Below, piece by piece: positions 1 to 9,039 of a stretch of DNA of 64,000 nt; position 1 is the first letter of the stretch, and each line of letters starts with the position of its first letter. The translations under genes were made by a program, and so were the position numbers. Under the pieces are notes generated by a model. It saw only the letters and a program-made list of their open reading frames with translations, had not been told where the DNA came from and ran no database searches. The stretch is from Mycobacterium sp. ITM-2016-00318 (GTDB taxonomy: Bacteria > Actinomycetota > Actinomycetes > Mycobacteriales > Mycobacteriaceae), in the NCBI RefSeq assembly GCF_002968285.2, contig NZ_CP134400.1:2294001-2358000 (forward strand), written 5' to 3'.

Positions 1-84
1 GAGCTCACGCACGGGCCGGAGATTGGGTTTTGCAGACTTTCGAGCCGTCATATAGCCAACCTCGTTGTCGGACCGGGTCGCGGT

Positions 85-1086
85 CTAATGGCCGTCGTCC
101 CCGTCTTGGAAGCCTTCTTTTGTCTTTTTGTCCCGGGCCTGCTGCGCGAGAAAGCGTTCGAACTCGGCGCCGAGTTCGTCACCGCTGGGCAGATCCTCGT
201 CGCGGGCCAGCAGTGATTTGTTCTCCTGGGCCGCGATGAAGGCATCGTACTGGCGCTCCAATGCCTCCACCACTTGAGCGACCTCGGCGCTCGACCCCAC
301 CTGTTCCTCGACTTTGGCCGCCACCTCGGCAGCGGCCTCCGACAGCGCCGCCAGTGGCAGCTGCAGCGAGCCGGACTTGGCCACCTGGGTCAGCAGCGCC
401 TCGGCGGCAGCCGGGTAATCAGTCTGGGCCAGATAGTGCGGCACGTGCACGGTGAACCCGACCGAATCGTGTCCGTGCTGGGCCATGCGGTACTCCAGCA
501 GATTGGACACGCTGCCGGGGACCTGGACCTCGCCGACCCACGGGGTGTGTCCGGCGATCAGCTCCTTGTTGCTGGCGTGGGCGGTCAGCGTTATCGGACG
601 GGTGTGCGGAACCGCCATCGGAATTGTCCCGAGCCCGATCGTCTGCCGGACGCCGAGCCGCTCGGCGAGCAGCCGCACCGCTCTGATGAAGCGCTCCCAG
701 CGCAAGTCCGGTTCCATGCCCGCGAGCAGTAGAAATGGGGTGCCGACACTGTCGTGCAGGGCGTAGAGGCTGAGCTCGGGTTCTTCGTAATGGGTGAAGT
801 GGTCGGTCCGAAAGGTCATCAACGGCCGGCGCGACCGGTAGTCGAGCAGCTCGTCGATGGCGAACGATGCGACCAATTCCGTGTCAAGTGAGTCCTTCAG
901 GTGCTGCGCGGACAGTCGGATGGCGTGCCCGGCGTCCGAGAACCCCTCCAACGCGTGGACCAGCACCGGCCCGCGCCCATCTGACGACGACAGCTCGGGT
1001 GCGGGGAACTCCAGCTCGTACATCCCGCTCTGGTCGGGTTCGTAGCGCTGGTCCTGCTTGTCGTGCTCTTCGCTGATGGGGCTCAC
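85..1086 (-). CDS. PAC2-family protein (Rv2714 homologue)
   Basis: This 333-residue protein matches the mycobacterial Rv2714 family, a PAC2 (proteasome assembly chaperone 2) fold protein. The signature is the segment GRGPVLVHALEGFSDAGHA near residues 37-55, followed by ELLDYRSRRP. The C-terminal third is helical and charged, and the conserved tail LPSGDELGAEFERFLAQQA is present. Cellular function is not established; PAC2 relatives are grouped with proteasome-linked chaperones. The first codon is GTG, whose only purine-rich upstream sequence almost overlaps it. An ATG at 1023 (MYELEFPAP) is an alternative, but homologues also carry the extra N-terminal residues. The divergent neighbour is an exported protease, and an unusually large palindrome fills the gap between them. 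Confidence 0.88.
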   Translation of the reverse strand: MSPISEEHDKQDQRYEPDQSGMYELEFPAPELSSSDGRGPVLVHALEGFSDAGHAIRLSAQHLKDSLDTELVASFAIDELLDYRSRRPLMTFRTDHFTHYEEPELSLYALHDSVGTPFLLLAGMEPDLRWERFIRAVRLLAERLGVRQTIGLGTIPMAVPHTRPITLTAHASNKELIAGHTPWVGEVQVPGSVSNLLEYRMAQHGHDSVGFTVHVPHYLAQTDYPAAAEALLTQVAKSGSLQLPLAALSEAAAEVAAKVEEQVGSSAEVAQVVEALERQYDAFIAAQENKSLLARDEDLPSGDELGAEFERFLAQQARDKKTKEGFQDGDDGH

Positions 1087-1092
1087 CTCCTA

Positions 1093-1172
1093 GATCACCG
1101 CGACCTCCAGTGTCTCATTCGCCGCACCCGCGCTCTCGCGTGCACGTGTAGCGACACTGTGACGCGGTGATC
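1093..1172. repeat. 80-bp nested inverted repeat between divergent genes
   Basis: Outer arms GATCACCGCG (1093-1102) and CGCGGTGATC (1163-1172) are exact complements. Inner arms CAGTGTC (1108-1114) and GACACTG (1153-1159) are also exact. A central CGCG-CTCT-CGCG lies at 1129-1140. All three share nearly the same centre (about 1133), so this is one long interrupted palindrome. It fills most of the gap between the divergent start codons at 1086 and 1189. It could be a shared operator or a transcript leader hairpin. Confidence 0.7.
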
Positions 1173-1188
1173 GGGCAAGATCGGATCC

Positions 1189-1974
1189 ATGCGGGTGTCG
1201 GTGGCGCTGGTGGCCGGGCTGCTGGCCTCCACAGCCGGCTGCGCTGCCGCCGCGCCCCCGCCCGAGCCGCGCGCGTCCGTCCCGCCGTCGGCGCCGAGTA
1301 GGACGGCGGCCGCCCCGGTACCGCCGGACCCGAAGGTCGGCGCGCTGTTCCTTGGTGCGGGCGATCTGCATACCTGCACCGCGGGCGTGCTCGACGCGAA
1401 AGGCGGCGATCTGATCCTCACCGCCGCGCACTGCGTCGCCGAGGACGTCGACACCACGTTCGTCGCAGGCTTCTTCGACACCGCGGACCAGGGCGACATC
1501 TGGCGCGTCGACGGGATCTATCTCGACCCCCGCTGGGTGCAGAACCAGGATCCCTTGGCGGACTTCGCGATTCTGCGAGTGGCCCGCGACGGCGGTGGCA
1601 CCGTCGAGACCGAGGCGGGCGGCGGGCTGACGATCGGTACGGCGCCCAAACCGGGTACCGAGGTCACCGTCACCGGATACGGGCTCGGTGTCGGCGGCGG
1701 ACCGATCGGCTGCAAGGGCGAAACGGAGTCGGCGCAGGAAGGGTTTCCGTCGCTGCCGTGCGGAGGGCTGATCGGTGGGACACGCGGTTCGCCGTGGACG
1801 ATCGGATCGACCGTCACCGGCTTAGTCGGCGGGCTCGACGGCGGTGGATGCGACGAAAACGTCTCGTACTCACCGCCGTTCGACGAAAAGGTCGTCGCGC
1901 TGAAGAAGACGGCGGACCATCCGACGCTGCACCTGCGGTATTCGACGACGACTGCTAGGTGCGGAACTGGCTGA
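1189..1974 (+). CDS. secreted trypsin-like serine protease
   Basis: This 261-residue protein starts with a secretion signal (residues 1 to about 20) ending in STAGC, a weak lipobox, so it may be a lipoprotein. A Pro/Ala-rich linker follows, then a trypsin-like domain. The triad is visible: His81 in TAAHC, Asp125 in DPLADFAIL, and Ser201 in GTRGSPW, which replaces the usual GDSGGP. Paired cysteines (Cys63/Cys82, Cys175/Cys191) suggest an exported, disulfide-bonded enzyme. The substrate cannot be told. It is divergent from the PAC2 gene and convergent with sthA, the two reading frames overlapping by 20 bp at their ends. Confidence 0.85.
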   Translation: MRVSVALVAGLLASTAGCAAAAPPPEPRASVPPSAPSRTAAAPVPPDPKVGALFLGAGDLHTCTAGVLDAKGGDLILTAAHCVAEDVDTTFVAGFFDTADQGDIWRVDGIYLDPRWVQNQDPLADFAILRVARDGGGTVETEAGGGLTIGTAPKPGTEVTVTGYGLGVGGGPIGCKGETESAQEGFPSLPCGGLIGGTRGSPWTIGSTVTGLVGGLDGGGCDENVSYSPPFDEKVVALKKTADHPTLHLRYSTTTARCGTG

Positions 1975-3370
1975 GCGCGCGCAGTTTGTTCATCACGTCC
2001 AGCGCGGCCACCTTGTAGGCCTCCGAGAAGGTCGGATAGTTGAAGACGGCGTCCACCAGATACTCGACGGTGCCGCCGCAGCCCATCACGGCCTGGCCGA
2101 TGTGCACCAGCTCGGTGGCGGTCGACCCGAAGATGTGCACACCGAGCAGCCTCAGATCCTCGGTCGAGACCAGGAGCTTGAGCATCCCGTACGAGTCGCC
2201 TGCGATCTGACCTCGGGCCAGCTCGCGGTAGCGGGACACCCCGACCTCGTAGGGGATCGAGTCGCGCGTCAGATCCACCTCGGTGGCGCCGACGTAGGAC
2301 ACCTCGGGAATGGAGTAGATGCCGATCGGCTGCAGCTCGGTGATGCCCTTCGTGGGCTCGCCGAACGCGTGGTAGGCCGCCAGCCTGCCCTGGTCCATCG
2401 AGGTCGCGGCAAGGGCGGGGAAGCCGATCACATCGCCGACGGCGTAGATGTGGTCGACCTTGGTCTGGAACTGGTCGTCGACGAAGATGCGTCCGCGCCT
2501 GTCGACCTCCAACCCGGCGTTCTCCGCGTCGAGGTGCTCGGTCTGGCCCTGGCGGCCCGCCGAGTACATCACCGTTTCGGCGGGGATCTGCTTCCCGCTG
2601 GCGAGCGTGGTCACCGTGCCCGCGGCGCCGACGTCGACGGCCGTCACCTCCTCGCCGAACCGGAATGTCACCGCCAAATCGCGTAAATGGAACTTCAGCG
2701 CCTCGACCACCTCCGGGTCGCAGAAATCCAGCATGCTGTCGCGCTTCTCGACGACCGTGACCTTCGTGCCGAGCGCGGCGAACATCGACGCGTACTCGAT
2801 GCCGATCACGCCTGCGCCGACCACGACCATCGACTGGGGGAGGTGTTTGAGGTCCAGAATTCCGTCGGAGTCGAGCACCCTGTTCTCGTCGAACTCCACA
2901 CCGGCGGGGCGCGCAGGCTTGGTTCCCGTGGCGATCACGATGTAATCGCCTCTGACGGTGGTTGTTTCGCCGCGAGTCTGGTCATCCACGGAGATGGTGT
3001 GCTCGTCGCGGAAACGGCCGTGGCCGGTGATCAGGTCGACGCGGTTGCGCATCAGCTGGCTGCGCACCACGTCCTGTTCCTTGGTGATGACATGGGAGGT
3101 GCGGGCCAGCAGGTCGGCGGGCGTGATCTTCTCCTTGACCCGGTAACTAGCGCCATAAAGCTCCCGCTGGCTCATACCGGTCAGGTAGACCACCGCTTCG
3201 CGAAGCGTCTTGGACGGGATGGTTCCGGTGTTCACGCAGACTCCGCCGAGCATCCTGCCCCGCTCGATGACAGCGACGGACTTGCCGAGCTTCGCCGCCG
3301 CGATGGCGGCCTTCTGCCCGCCGGGACCTGAACCGATGACGACGAGGTCGTACTCCAGCACCGAAGCCAT
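1955..3370 (-). CDS. sthA: soluble pyridine nucleotide transhydrogenase
   Basis: This 471-residue flavoprotein passes hydride between NADPH and NAD+. It has an N-terminal FAD-binding GSGPGG, a central NAD(P)-binding GAGVIG, and the C-terminal dimerisation domain of the lipoamide dehydrogenase family. The redox box reads [13 protein letters not shown]: the second cysteine of the disulfide pair is Thr. That is typical of SthA and rules out lipoamide dehydrogenase or glutathione reductase. I start at the ATG at 3370 ([15 protein letters not shown]), which fits the length of M. tuberculosis SthA. An in-frame upstream codon at 3406 would add 12 poorly supported residues. Confidence 0.93.
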   Translation of the reverse strand: MASVLEYDLVVIGSGPGGQKAAIAAAKLGKSVAVIERGRMLGGVCVNTGTIPSKTLREAVVYLTGMSQRELYGASYRVKEKITPADLLARTSHVITKEQDVVRSQLMRNRVDLITGHGRFRDEHTISVDDQTRGETTTVRGDYIVIATGTKPARPAGVEFDENRVLDSDGILDLKHLPQSMVVVGAGVIGIEYASMFAALGTKVTVVEKRDSMLDFCDPEVVEALKFHLRDLAVTFRFGEEVTAVDVGAAGTVTTLASGKQIPAETVMYSAGRQGQTEHLDAENAGLEVDRRGRIFVDDQFQTKVDHIYAVGDVIGFPALAATSMDQGRLAAYHAFGEPTKGITELQPIGIYSIPEVSYVGATEVDLTRDSIPYEVGVSRYRELARGQIAGDSYGMLKLLVSTEDLRLLGVHIFGSTATELVHIGQAVMGCGGTVEYLVDAVFNYPTFSEAYKVAALDVMNKLRALSQFRT

Positions 3371-3490
3371 ACGTGAAGGTGTACGCCGTTTGCGGTGATC
3401 TCGCATGCTGACCCGGGCAATAGCGGCTACGGATCGGCTGTCGACACCTCTCCGCGCGCCTGAAAGCTAGCGACACCGGCCGATGAGACG

Positions 3491-4219
3491 ATGGCGGCGA
3501 TGTTGGACACGGTTCTGCGCCGGTCGCGGCTGTCGGTCGTCTGCTGTGGGCTGCTGGCGGCAGCACTCGTCGGTGCGTGCAGCCGTGTGGTGAGTGGCGC
3601 CGCGCAAGCCGGTGACCCGGCGGAGCGTCCCATTCGGCCGATCCCGGTGGCCGACTTGCTGATCGAGCCGAGCCGGTTTCCGGCCCGCTATCCGGCGGCT
3701 GTGGTGCCGCAGAAGGATGTGGACCGGGTGATGGCCGAAATCGACGGTGTGACAGCCGGATCCGATGTCACGCCGCCGGAATGTGCACCGCTGCCGGTGC
3801 TGGCCGACCAGCGGGCCGCCGCCCAGGGGACCGACGACGAGACCGGCGCCCGGCTGACGGTCACGGTGATCCGGCCGGTGCCGTCTGTCCGCGCCAGGGT
3901 GGCCCAGCTGACCGAATGCCCGTCGTTCACCAGCGTTGCGGACGGCGAGGCGGGCGTGGTGTCGGAGGTGACGGTTGAGCTGCGTCCCCCACCGCCCGTG
4001 GACGCCGACGACAGCTACGCCGTCGATCAGACCGTGACGCCGCAGTCAGGAGGCGCGCAGAACTCTCGGACGCTGACGCTCGTCGCGCTCGTCGGGGACG
4101 TCCAGGTGACGGGGTCGTGGCAGCAGCGAGGGTCTTCTGATGACTCACCCGACACCCAGGCGCTGGACACGCTGTTCAGCGACGCTGTGCTCAAGGTGCG
4201 TCGGGAGATTCCGCGCTAG
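3491..4219 (+). CDS. lipoprotein, probably DUF5642 family
   Basis: This 242-residue exported protein has an N-terminal signal ending in LVGAC, a good lipobox, placing the mature lipid-anchored cysteine at about residue 30. The rest is a soluble domain with a central ECAPLP segment and an alternating beta-rich C-terminal half. Mycobacteria carry several such lipoproteins, and I believe this belongs to the DUF5642 family, from memory. No enzymatic motif is visible. It lies between sthA and a DUF4192 gene. Confidence 0.75.
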   Translation: MAAMLDTVLRRSRLSVVCCGLLAAALVGACSRVVSGAAQAGDPAERPIRPIPVADLLIEPSRFPARYPAAVVPQKDVDRVMAEIDGVTAGSDVTPPECAPLPVLADQRAAAQGTDDETGARLTVTVIRPVPSVRARVAQLTECPSFTSVADGEAGVVSEVTVELRPPPPVDADDSYAVDQTVTPQSGGAQNSRTLTLVALVGDVQVTGSWQQRGSSDDSPDTQALDTLFSDAVLKVRREIPR

Positions 4220-4313
4220 CCGACTCATACCCAGTCGCGCATTCATCCACAGCCGCGGGGGCGGAAGCCGGTCGGCGGGCCATCAGGTCGGCAGGCGCGA
4301 CGACTGTCGGGGC

Positions 4314-5339
4314 ATGACGACATCGCAATCCGACTTCCAACTCAACCGACCCGGCGCGCTGATCGCGGCGCTGCCCGCTGTACTGGGCTTCGTGCCCGAG
4401 AAATCACTCGTGCTGGTGACTGTCGACCGTGGCGAGTTGGGCTGCGTTATGCGCGTTGATCTTTCGCCTGAGCTCTTGGGCTCCGTCGAACATCTGGCCG
4501 AGGTTGCGGCCGCGGCGTGTCCGGACGCGGCGATCGCGGTCGTCGTCGACGCCGAGGGTGCGGCCTGCCGGTTGTGCAACGACGAGTACCTGGCTCTGAG
4601 CAAGGAGTTGTCCGATCATCTGGCCGGTCACGCGATCGAACTGATCGACTTTCACGTCGTGGACACCGTCGGCCCGCACGGCCGTTGGCACAGCGCGGGC
4701 GGCGGTTGGGGCACCGTCGACGATCCCGCTGCGTCGCCGCTGGCGATGGCAGCGGTGCTGGACGGTCGACGGCTCTACGCCCGCCGCGAAGACCTGCAGG
4801 CCGTGATCACGATCGCCGACGCTGTGGCGAGCGAGGCACTGGGCGAGATGATCCGTGGTCAGGACGCCCTCGGCACGGACGCGAAGCGCGACGTCAGGGA
4901 CGCGATGGCAGCGGGGGAGCGGGTCGCAGCGGGAGAAAGGCTGTCGCACGCGCTGACGGTCAGGCTGGCCCGCGCGCTCACCGATCCACAGGTCCGCGAT
5001 GTGTTCTACGCGCTTGCGGTGGGAGACGCGGCTGCCCATGCCGAGGCGCTGTGGGCGGCGTTGGCCAGGACGCTTCCCGAGCCGTGGCGCGTCGAGGCCC
5101 TGGTGTTGTTGGCGTTCTCCGCCTATGCCCGCGGGGACGGGCCGTTGGCGGGGGTATCGCTGGAGGCGGCGCTTCGTTGCGATGCCGAGCACCGGATGGC
5201 GGGCATGCTGGACACCGCGCTGCAGTCGGGGATGCGGCCAGAACAGATCCGCGAACTCGCCGCGACGGGGTACCGTCTCGCAAAGCGTCTGGGTATCACA
5301 TTGCCGCAGCCGCGGGATTTCGGCCGGCGGGCCGGTTGA
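4314..5339 (+). CDS. DUF4192 family protein (Rv2712c-like)
   Basis: This 341-residue protein opens with the segment RPGALIAALPAVLGFVPE, followed by S-LVLV, typical of the actinobacterial DUF4192 family. The C-terminal part is rich in Ala/Leu helices (ALWAALARTLPEPWRVEALVLL). No signal peptide is seen, so it should be cytoplasmic. Function is unknown. The start is the ATG at 4314 (MTTSQSDFQLNRPG); the reading frame stays open upstream to 4140, but that part overlaps the lipoprotein gene. It ends convergently with ideR, 20 bp apart. Confidence 0.82.
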   Translation: MTTSQSDFQLNRPGALIAALPAVLGFVPEKSLVLVTVDRGELGCVMRVDLSPELLGSVEHLAEVAAAACPDAAIAVVVDAEGAACRLCNDEYLALSKELSDHLAGHAIELIDFHVVDTVGPHGRWHSAGGGWGTVDDPAASPLAMAAVLDGRRLYARREDLQAVITIADAVASEALGEMIRGQDALGTDAKRDVRDAMAAGERVAAGERLSHALTVRLARALTDPQVRDVFYALAVGDAAAHAEALWAALARTLPEPWRVEALVLLAFSAYARGDGPLAGVSLEAALRCDAEHRMAGMLDTALQSGMRPEQIRELAATGYRLAKRLGITLPQPRDFGRRAG

Positions 5340-5359
5340 TCGTGTTGCGGCGCAGGCCT

Positions 5360-6052
5360 TTAGACCTTCTCGACTTTCACGGCGTGTGCCATCTCGTGGG
5401 GCAGTTCGACTTGCTCGTGCCCAGGGATGACGATCATGACGCCACCGTTGGGACCCGGTTCCACCGTCACGCGCGCGTTGGGAACCACGCCGGCGTCTTT
5501 GAGGCGAGCGATGAGGTTGACGTCACCCTGGACATGCTCGGTCAGTTGACGCACCACCACAGCCACCGGAAAGCCGGCAGGCAGCTCGGTCAGCCGCACC
5601 AGGCTGCGGTCCTCGGCGCCGAACGTATCGCCGACGCCCAACTCCGAAAGGCCGGGAATGGGGTTGCCGAACGGGGACACGGTCGGATTGTCGAGTACCT
5701 GTACCAGCCGGCGTTCGACGTCCTCGCTCATCACGTGCTCCCACCGGCAGGCCTCGGCGTGGACTTCCTCCCACGGCAGCCCGATGACGTCGACCAGCAG
5801 CCGTTCGGCGAGCCGGTGCTTGCGCATGACGGCGACGGCCAGCCCGCGGCCCTTGTCGGTCAGCTCCAGGTGCCGGTCGCCCGCGACGTGCAGCAGGCCG
5901 TCGCGCTCCATCCGCGAGACGGTCTGGCTCACGGTGGGGCCGCTCTGCTCGAGACGCTCGGCGATGCGCGCACGCAGCGGCACTACGCCCTCTTCTTCGA
6001 GGTCATAGATGGTGCGCAAGTACATCTCGGTGGTATCGACCAAATCGTTCAT
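5360..6052 (-). CDS. ideR: iron-dependent repressor IdeR (DtxR family)
   Basis: This 230-residue DtxR/IdeR protein represses siderophore genes and activates iron storage when loaded with Fe2+. The N-terminal winged helix contains LEQSGPTVSQTVSRMERDGL (about residues 33-52). The metal-binding and dimerisation domain follows, including RLLVDVIGLPWEEVHAEAC and the HVMS segment with its metal-ligand Cys/His residues. A C-terminal SH3-like domain ends the protein. Length matches M. tuberculosis IdeR (230 residues). It lies downstream of sigB, with the sigB terminator between them, as in other mycobacteria. Confidence 0.97.
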   Translation of the reverse strand: MNDLVDTTEMYLRTIYDLEEEGVVPLRARIAERLEQSGPTVSQTVSRMERDGLLHVAGDRHLELTDKGRGLAVAVMRKHRLAERLLVDVIGLPWEEVHAEACRWEHVMSEDVERRLVQVLDNPTVSPFGNPIPGLSELGVGDTFGAEDRSLVRLTELPAGFPVAVVVRQLTEHVQGDVNLIARLKDAGVVPNARVTVEPGPNGGVMIVIPGHEQVELPHEMAHAVKVEKV

Positions 6053-6127
6053 TGGCAGCCCTTCGTCACGGCTGAGTCTACCGGCCTAGCTGCGCGGATA
6101 AGTGTTCTCCGTCGCGGGCGTGTAACA

Positions 6128-6162
6128 GAAAGACCCGCCGGCTTTCACCGGCGGGCCTTTCT
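6128..6162 (-). terminator. rho-independent terminator of sigB
   Basis: Read on the minus strand, just after the sigB stop codon, arms AAAGGCCCGCCGG and CCGGCGGGTCTTT flank a 6-nt loop and are followed by a T-rich stretch. This is one of the few canonical intrinsic terminators in the window. Confidence 0.8.
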
Positions 6163-6173
6163 GGAGGGGGTCG

Positions 6174-7133
6174 TCAGCTGGCGTAGGAGCGCAACCGGTC
6201 GGCGCGTTCGCCGTTGCGCAGTTTGGCCATCACTTCGCGCTCGATCTGGCGCACACGCTCCCGGGACAGCCCGAAGAGCTTGCCGATCTGGTCGAGCGTG
6301 CGGGGCTGGCCGTCGTCCAGGCCGAACCGCAGGCGGATGACCTGCTGCTCGCGCTCGTCGAGCGTGGCGAGCACGTGGCGGATGTCGGTGTGCAGCAGCT
6401 CGGAGATGACGGCGTTTTCGGCCGACATCGCCTCGGCGTCTTCGATGAAGTCGCCCAGCGGGGCCTCTTCGTCGCTGCCGACGGGCATGTCCAGGCTCAC
6501 GGGGTCACGGCTGTGCTCGAGCAGATCGTTGATCTTCTCGACCGGAATGCCCGACTCCTCTGACAGTTCCTCGTCGGTGGCCTCGCGGCCGAGATTCTGG
6601 TGCATTTCGCGCTTGATCCGGGCGAGCTTGTTGACCTGCTCGACGAGATGGACGGGCAGCCGGATGGTGCGGCTCTGGTCGGCCATGCCGCGGGTGATCG
6701 CTTGACGGATCCACCACGTGGCGTAGGTGGAGAACTTGAATCCCTTGGTGTAGTCGAACTTCTCCATCGCGCGGATCAGGCCGAGGTTGCCTTCCTGGAT
6801 GAGGTCGAGCAGCGGCATGCCACGGCCGGTGTAGCGCTTCGCCAACGACACCACAAGGCGCAGGTTGGCCTCGAGCAGGTGGCTGCGGGCCGCCTGGCCG
6901 TCGCGGACGATGGCCGCGAGATCGCGTTTGCGGCTCTCGCCGAGGCGTTTACGGGTCGCCAGCAGATGCTGCGCGTAAAGGCCTGCCTCGATGCGCTTTG
7001 CCAACTCGACCTCGTCTGCTGCGTTCAGCAAAGCCGTTTTGCCAATGCCGTTCAGGTACACGCGCACGAGATCAGCGGCTGGACTCTGAGCGTCCAGATC
7101 GTGGTCAATGCGGCTTAACGTGGCATTAGCCAT
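6174..7133 (-). CDS. sigB: stress sigma factor SigB
   Basis: This 319-residue group-2 sigma-70 factor has all core-binding and promoter-binding regions: [20 protein letters not shown] (region 2.1), [19 protein letters not shown] and [19 protein letters not shown] (2.2-2.4), and the terminal [22 protein letters not shown] (4.2). It lacks the long Lys/Ala N-terminal extension of SigA and nearly matches M. tuberculosis SigB. The ATG at 7133 is chosen because AGGAGG lies just upstream and it agrees with homologues. Upstream sits a SigE/SigH-type promoter and an MprA-box-like repeat, so envelope and oxidative stress should induce it. Confidence 0.96.
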   Translation of the reverse strand: MANATLSRIDHDLDAQSPAADLVRVYLNGIGKTALLNAADEVELAKRIEAGLYAQHLLATRKRLGESRKRDLAAIVRDGQAARSHLLEANLRLVVSLAKRYTGRGMPLLDLIQEGNLGLIRAMEKFDYTKGFKFSTYATWWIRQAITRGMADQSRTIRLPVHLVEQVNKLARIKREMHQNLGREATDEELSEESGIPVEKINDLLEHSRDPVSLDMPVGSDEEAPLGDFIEDAEAMSAENAVISELLHTDIRHVLATLDEREQQVIRLRFGLDDGQPRTLDQIGKLFGLSRERVRQIEREVMAKLRNGERADRLRSYAS

Positions 7134-7168
7134 CAGGGCCTCCTGCTCGGCTCGAACTGTCAAGTACT

Positions 7169-7197
7169 TCAACGCCCAATAGGTACGAAGAGTTCCC
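7169..7197 (-). promoter_or_regulatory. SigE/SigH-type promoter of sigB
   Basis: On the minus strand GGGAAC (7197-7192), 17 nt, then CGTTGA (7174-7169) match the extracytoplasmic-function consensus GGAAC-N18-GTT. The expected start of transcription is about 30 nt upstream of the sigB ATG. sigB of M. tuberculosis is known to be read from such a promoter. Confidence 0.8.
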
Positions 7198-7246
7198 AAG
7201 AACCGGCGGGTTCACACGTGTTGATCAGCGGTTTTGGCGCGATGGC

Positions 7247-7265
7247 CTGAGAATCGTCTGAGAAT
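7247..7265 (-). promoter_or_regulatory. MprA-box-like direct repeat upstream of sigB
   Basis: The 8-mer ATTCTCAG occurs twice on the minus strand (7265-7258 and 7254-7247), 3 nt apart, about 50 nt upstream of the -35 element. MprA of M. tuberculosis binds paired 8-bp direct repeats and directly controls sigB. The match to that consensus is from memory. Confidence 0.5.
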
Positions 7266-7280
7266 ACGACTAGAGCTCGC

Positions 7281-7679
7281 TCAGGAAGGAACGTCGCCCG
7301 TCGGGTCGCCGCCGTCGTGTTGCGGTGCCCCCGGCGGTCGCTGCTCCAGCGACGGCCGTTCGGCGGTGGGGAACAACGGGATACGGCGCGCTTCGTAGCG
7401 CCGGGGCTCCTCGGCGCGGCGGGGCGGCCGGTCGTTGGCGATGAGTACAGCGATCCACGGCAACGGAATCGACGCTACGAGGATGGCCAACGAGATGAGC
7501 CCGTTGTGCCAGATGCCATAGGCGCCCGCGGCGAGGATCAGCGCCGGAATGCGGAACGCCATGATCGTCAGGTACTTGCGCACGCGCGCACGGTGCTGCT
7601 CCTCGTAAGCGGGGGCTGCGCGGGTGATGAGTACCGGTCGACCGTCGTCGTCGAAACCCAGCTCTTGGCCGTGTTTCAT
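7281..7679 (-). CDS. DUF3099 membrane protein (Rv2709-like)
   Basis: This 132-residue protein has a short soluble N-terminus containing VLITRAAPAYEEQHRARVRKY. Two adjacent membrane helices follow (about residues 38-58 and 61-83), then a Pro/Arg-rich cytoplasmic tail. This is the layout of the actinobacterial DUF3099 family, and the position next to sigB matches Rv2709. Function unknown. It is transcribed toward sigB, about 150 bp away. Confidence 0.8.
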   Translation of the reverse strand: MKHGQELGFDDDGRPVLITRAAPAYEEQHRARVRKYLTIMAFRIPALILAAGAYGIWHNGLISLAILVASIPLPWIAVLIANDRPPRRAEEPRRYEARRIPLFPTAERPSLEQRPPGAPQHDGGDPTGDVPS

Positions 7680-7743
7680 ATGTCCACTGTTCCACAGGTT
7701 CGGGTCGACGAACCGATCGGTTTCTTACCGATGTATTGCCAGG

Positions 7744-7749
7744 CACAAT
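7744..7749 (+). promoter_or_regulatory. -10 element for a leaderless transcript
   Basis: CACAAT ends 6 nt before the ATG at 7756, so transcription should begin at or next to the start codon. No Shine-Dalgarno sequence is visible, which fits leaderless translation, common in mycobacteria. Confidence 0.45.
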
Positions 7750-7755
7750 GAACGC

Positions 7756-7992
7756 ATGGAAACCCAGACGATCGAGCGCACCGACACCGACGAACGGGTC
7801 GACGACGGGACCGACAGCGACACCCCGAAGTACTTTCATTACGTCAAGAAGAACAAGATCGCCGAAAGCGCGGTCATGGGTTCGCACGTGGTCGCACTCT
7901 GCGGCGAGGTGTTCCCGGTCACCAAGGCTGCCAAGCCCGGATCGCCGGTGTGCCCGGACTGCAAGCGAATCTACGAGCAGCTCAAGAAGTAG
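7756..7992 (+). CDS. DUF3039 protein (Rv2708c-like)
   Basis: This 78-residue acidic protein carries the conserved segment KYFHYVKKNKIAESAVMGSHV, a cysteine in ALCGEVF, and a CPDC pair near the C-terminus. The three cysteines suggest a small metal-binding fold. The ATG at 7756 gives a length close to Rv2708c. It overlaps the 3' end of the convergent BrkB-like gene by 11 bp. Function unknown. Confidence 0.85.
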   Translation: METQTIERTDTDERVDDGTDSDTPKYFHYVKKNKIAESAVMGSHVVALCGEVFPVTKAAKPGSPVCPDCKRIYEQLKK

Positions 7993-8980
7993 CGACGTCG
8001 CCTTTCTGCGCCGCAGCCGAGGATGCGTCTGCCGTTGCCGAGCCGCCGTTGACGGACTCCAGCGACTCGGAGGCCTTCGCCCCGAGCCAGAACCGCAATC
8101 GTTTGGCGTGGGTGTCGGGAGCGGGCCACTCCTCCTGGACCGCAGCATTCAGTTCGGCGCCGATCATGATCGCGAAGCCGAGGAAGAACGCGAACAGGAG
8201 AAAGGCGATCGGCGTCGCCAGCGCGCCGTAGGTGTAACCGGTACTGGTGATGTAGGTCAGATAGACCCGCAATCCGATGGTGGTTATCAGGAAGACCAGC
8301 GTGGCAAGGACGGCTCCGAGCACGAGCCGATGCGACGGGAGAGCCTTTGGCAGGGACACCCGATACAGGAAGGTCACCGACACGAGCAGCCCGAGGATGA
8401 GCGCCGGGTAGTAGCCGTACTGCAGGACGTTGTCCCAACTCTGCGGGATGTGCTCGCCGATCTTCAGCGGGCCCAGTGCGACGAACGGTGCGGTGGCGAT
8501 CGCCATCACCAGCATCGCCACGTAGAGCCCGAGTGCGAAGAAGCGTTGGCGCACCGGATGTCGCAACGGAGTCTGGTCGTGTGCCTCGGTGATCGAGTCG
8601 ACGAAGGCGGACACTGCCGAGGAGCCGGCCCACAGGGAGATGACGAAGCCGAGTGACACCACCTCGCCGCGGGCGCCCTTGACGATGTCGCGGACGGTGG
8701 GCTCGATGATTTCGCTGACCACGTTCTGCGAGAAGAACCTGCTCGCGGTGTTGATCAGCTGCTCTTGGATCACCGGCAGCGTCTCGGGTCCGAACAAGGG
8801 CGCGATGTAGGCCAGGCTCCCGAGCATCCCGAGTAGGAGCGGCGGCAGCGAAAGCGCACACCAGAACGCGGCCTGCGCGGACTCCGAGAAGATCGAGTCG
8901 TCCCAGCTTTTGGACAGCGTCCGTTTGGTGATGTGCCAGATATGGTGTCTGGACGGCTTCACCGGAGGCTGGTCAGTCAT
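7982..8980 (-). CDS. YihY/BrkB-family inner membrane protein
   Basis: This 332-residue protein has about six hydrophobic segments. The family pattern is visible in FFSQNVVSEIIEPTVRDIVKG, LGFVISLWAGSSAVSAFVDS and the final YGALATPIAFLLFAFFLGFAIMIGAELN. This is the YihY/BrkB family and the position equals Rv2707. Once thought to be ribonuclease BN, these proteins are now regarded as membrane proteins of uncertain transport role. The start is the ATG at 8980. Confidence 0.88.
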   Translation of the reverse strand: MTDQPPVKPSRHHIWHITKRTLSKSWDDSIFSESAQAAFWCALSLPPLLLGMLGSLAYIAPLFGPETLPVIQEQLINTASRFFSQNVVSEIIEPTVRDIVKGARGEVVSLGFVISLWAGSSAVSAFVDSITEAHDQTPLRHPVRQRFFALGLYVAMLVMAIATAPFVALGPLKIGEHIPQSWDNVLQYGYYPALILGLLVSVTFLYRVSLPKALPSHRLVLGAVLATLVFLITTIGLRVYLTYITSTGYTYGALATPIAFLLFAFFLGFAIMIGAELNAAVQEEWPAPDTHAKRLRFWLGAKASESLESVNGGSATADASSAAAQKGDVATS

Positions 8981-9039
8981 GACCAGACCAGCATTCCTGA
9001 CGGAGTGCCGGTGTGCGCAGCCGGGACGGGCTGGTGGAG

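Noticed and set aside
4517..6340. 607-residue plus-strand open frame
   Set aside because: It runs through DUF4192 in another frame and antisense to ideR; its translation is Arg/Gly-rich with no family features, a typical high-GC shadow.
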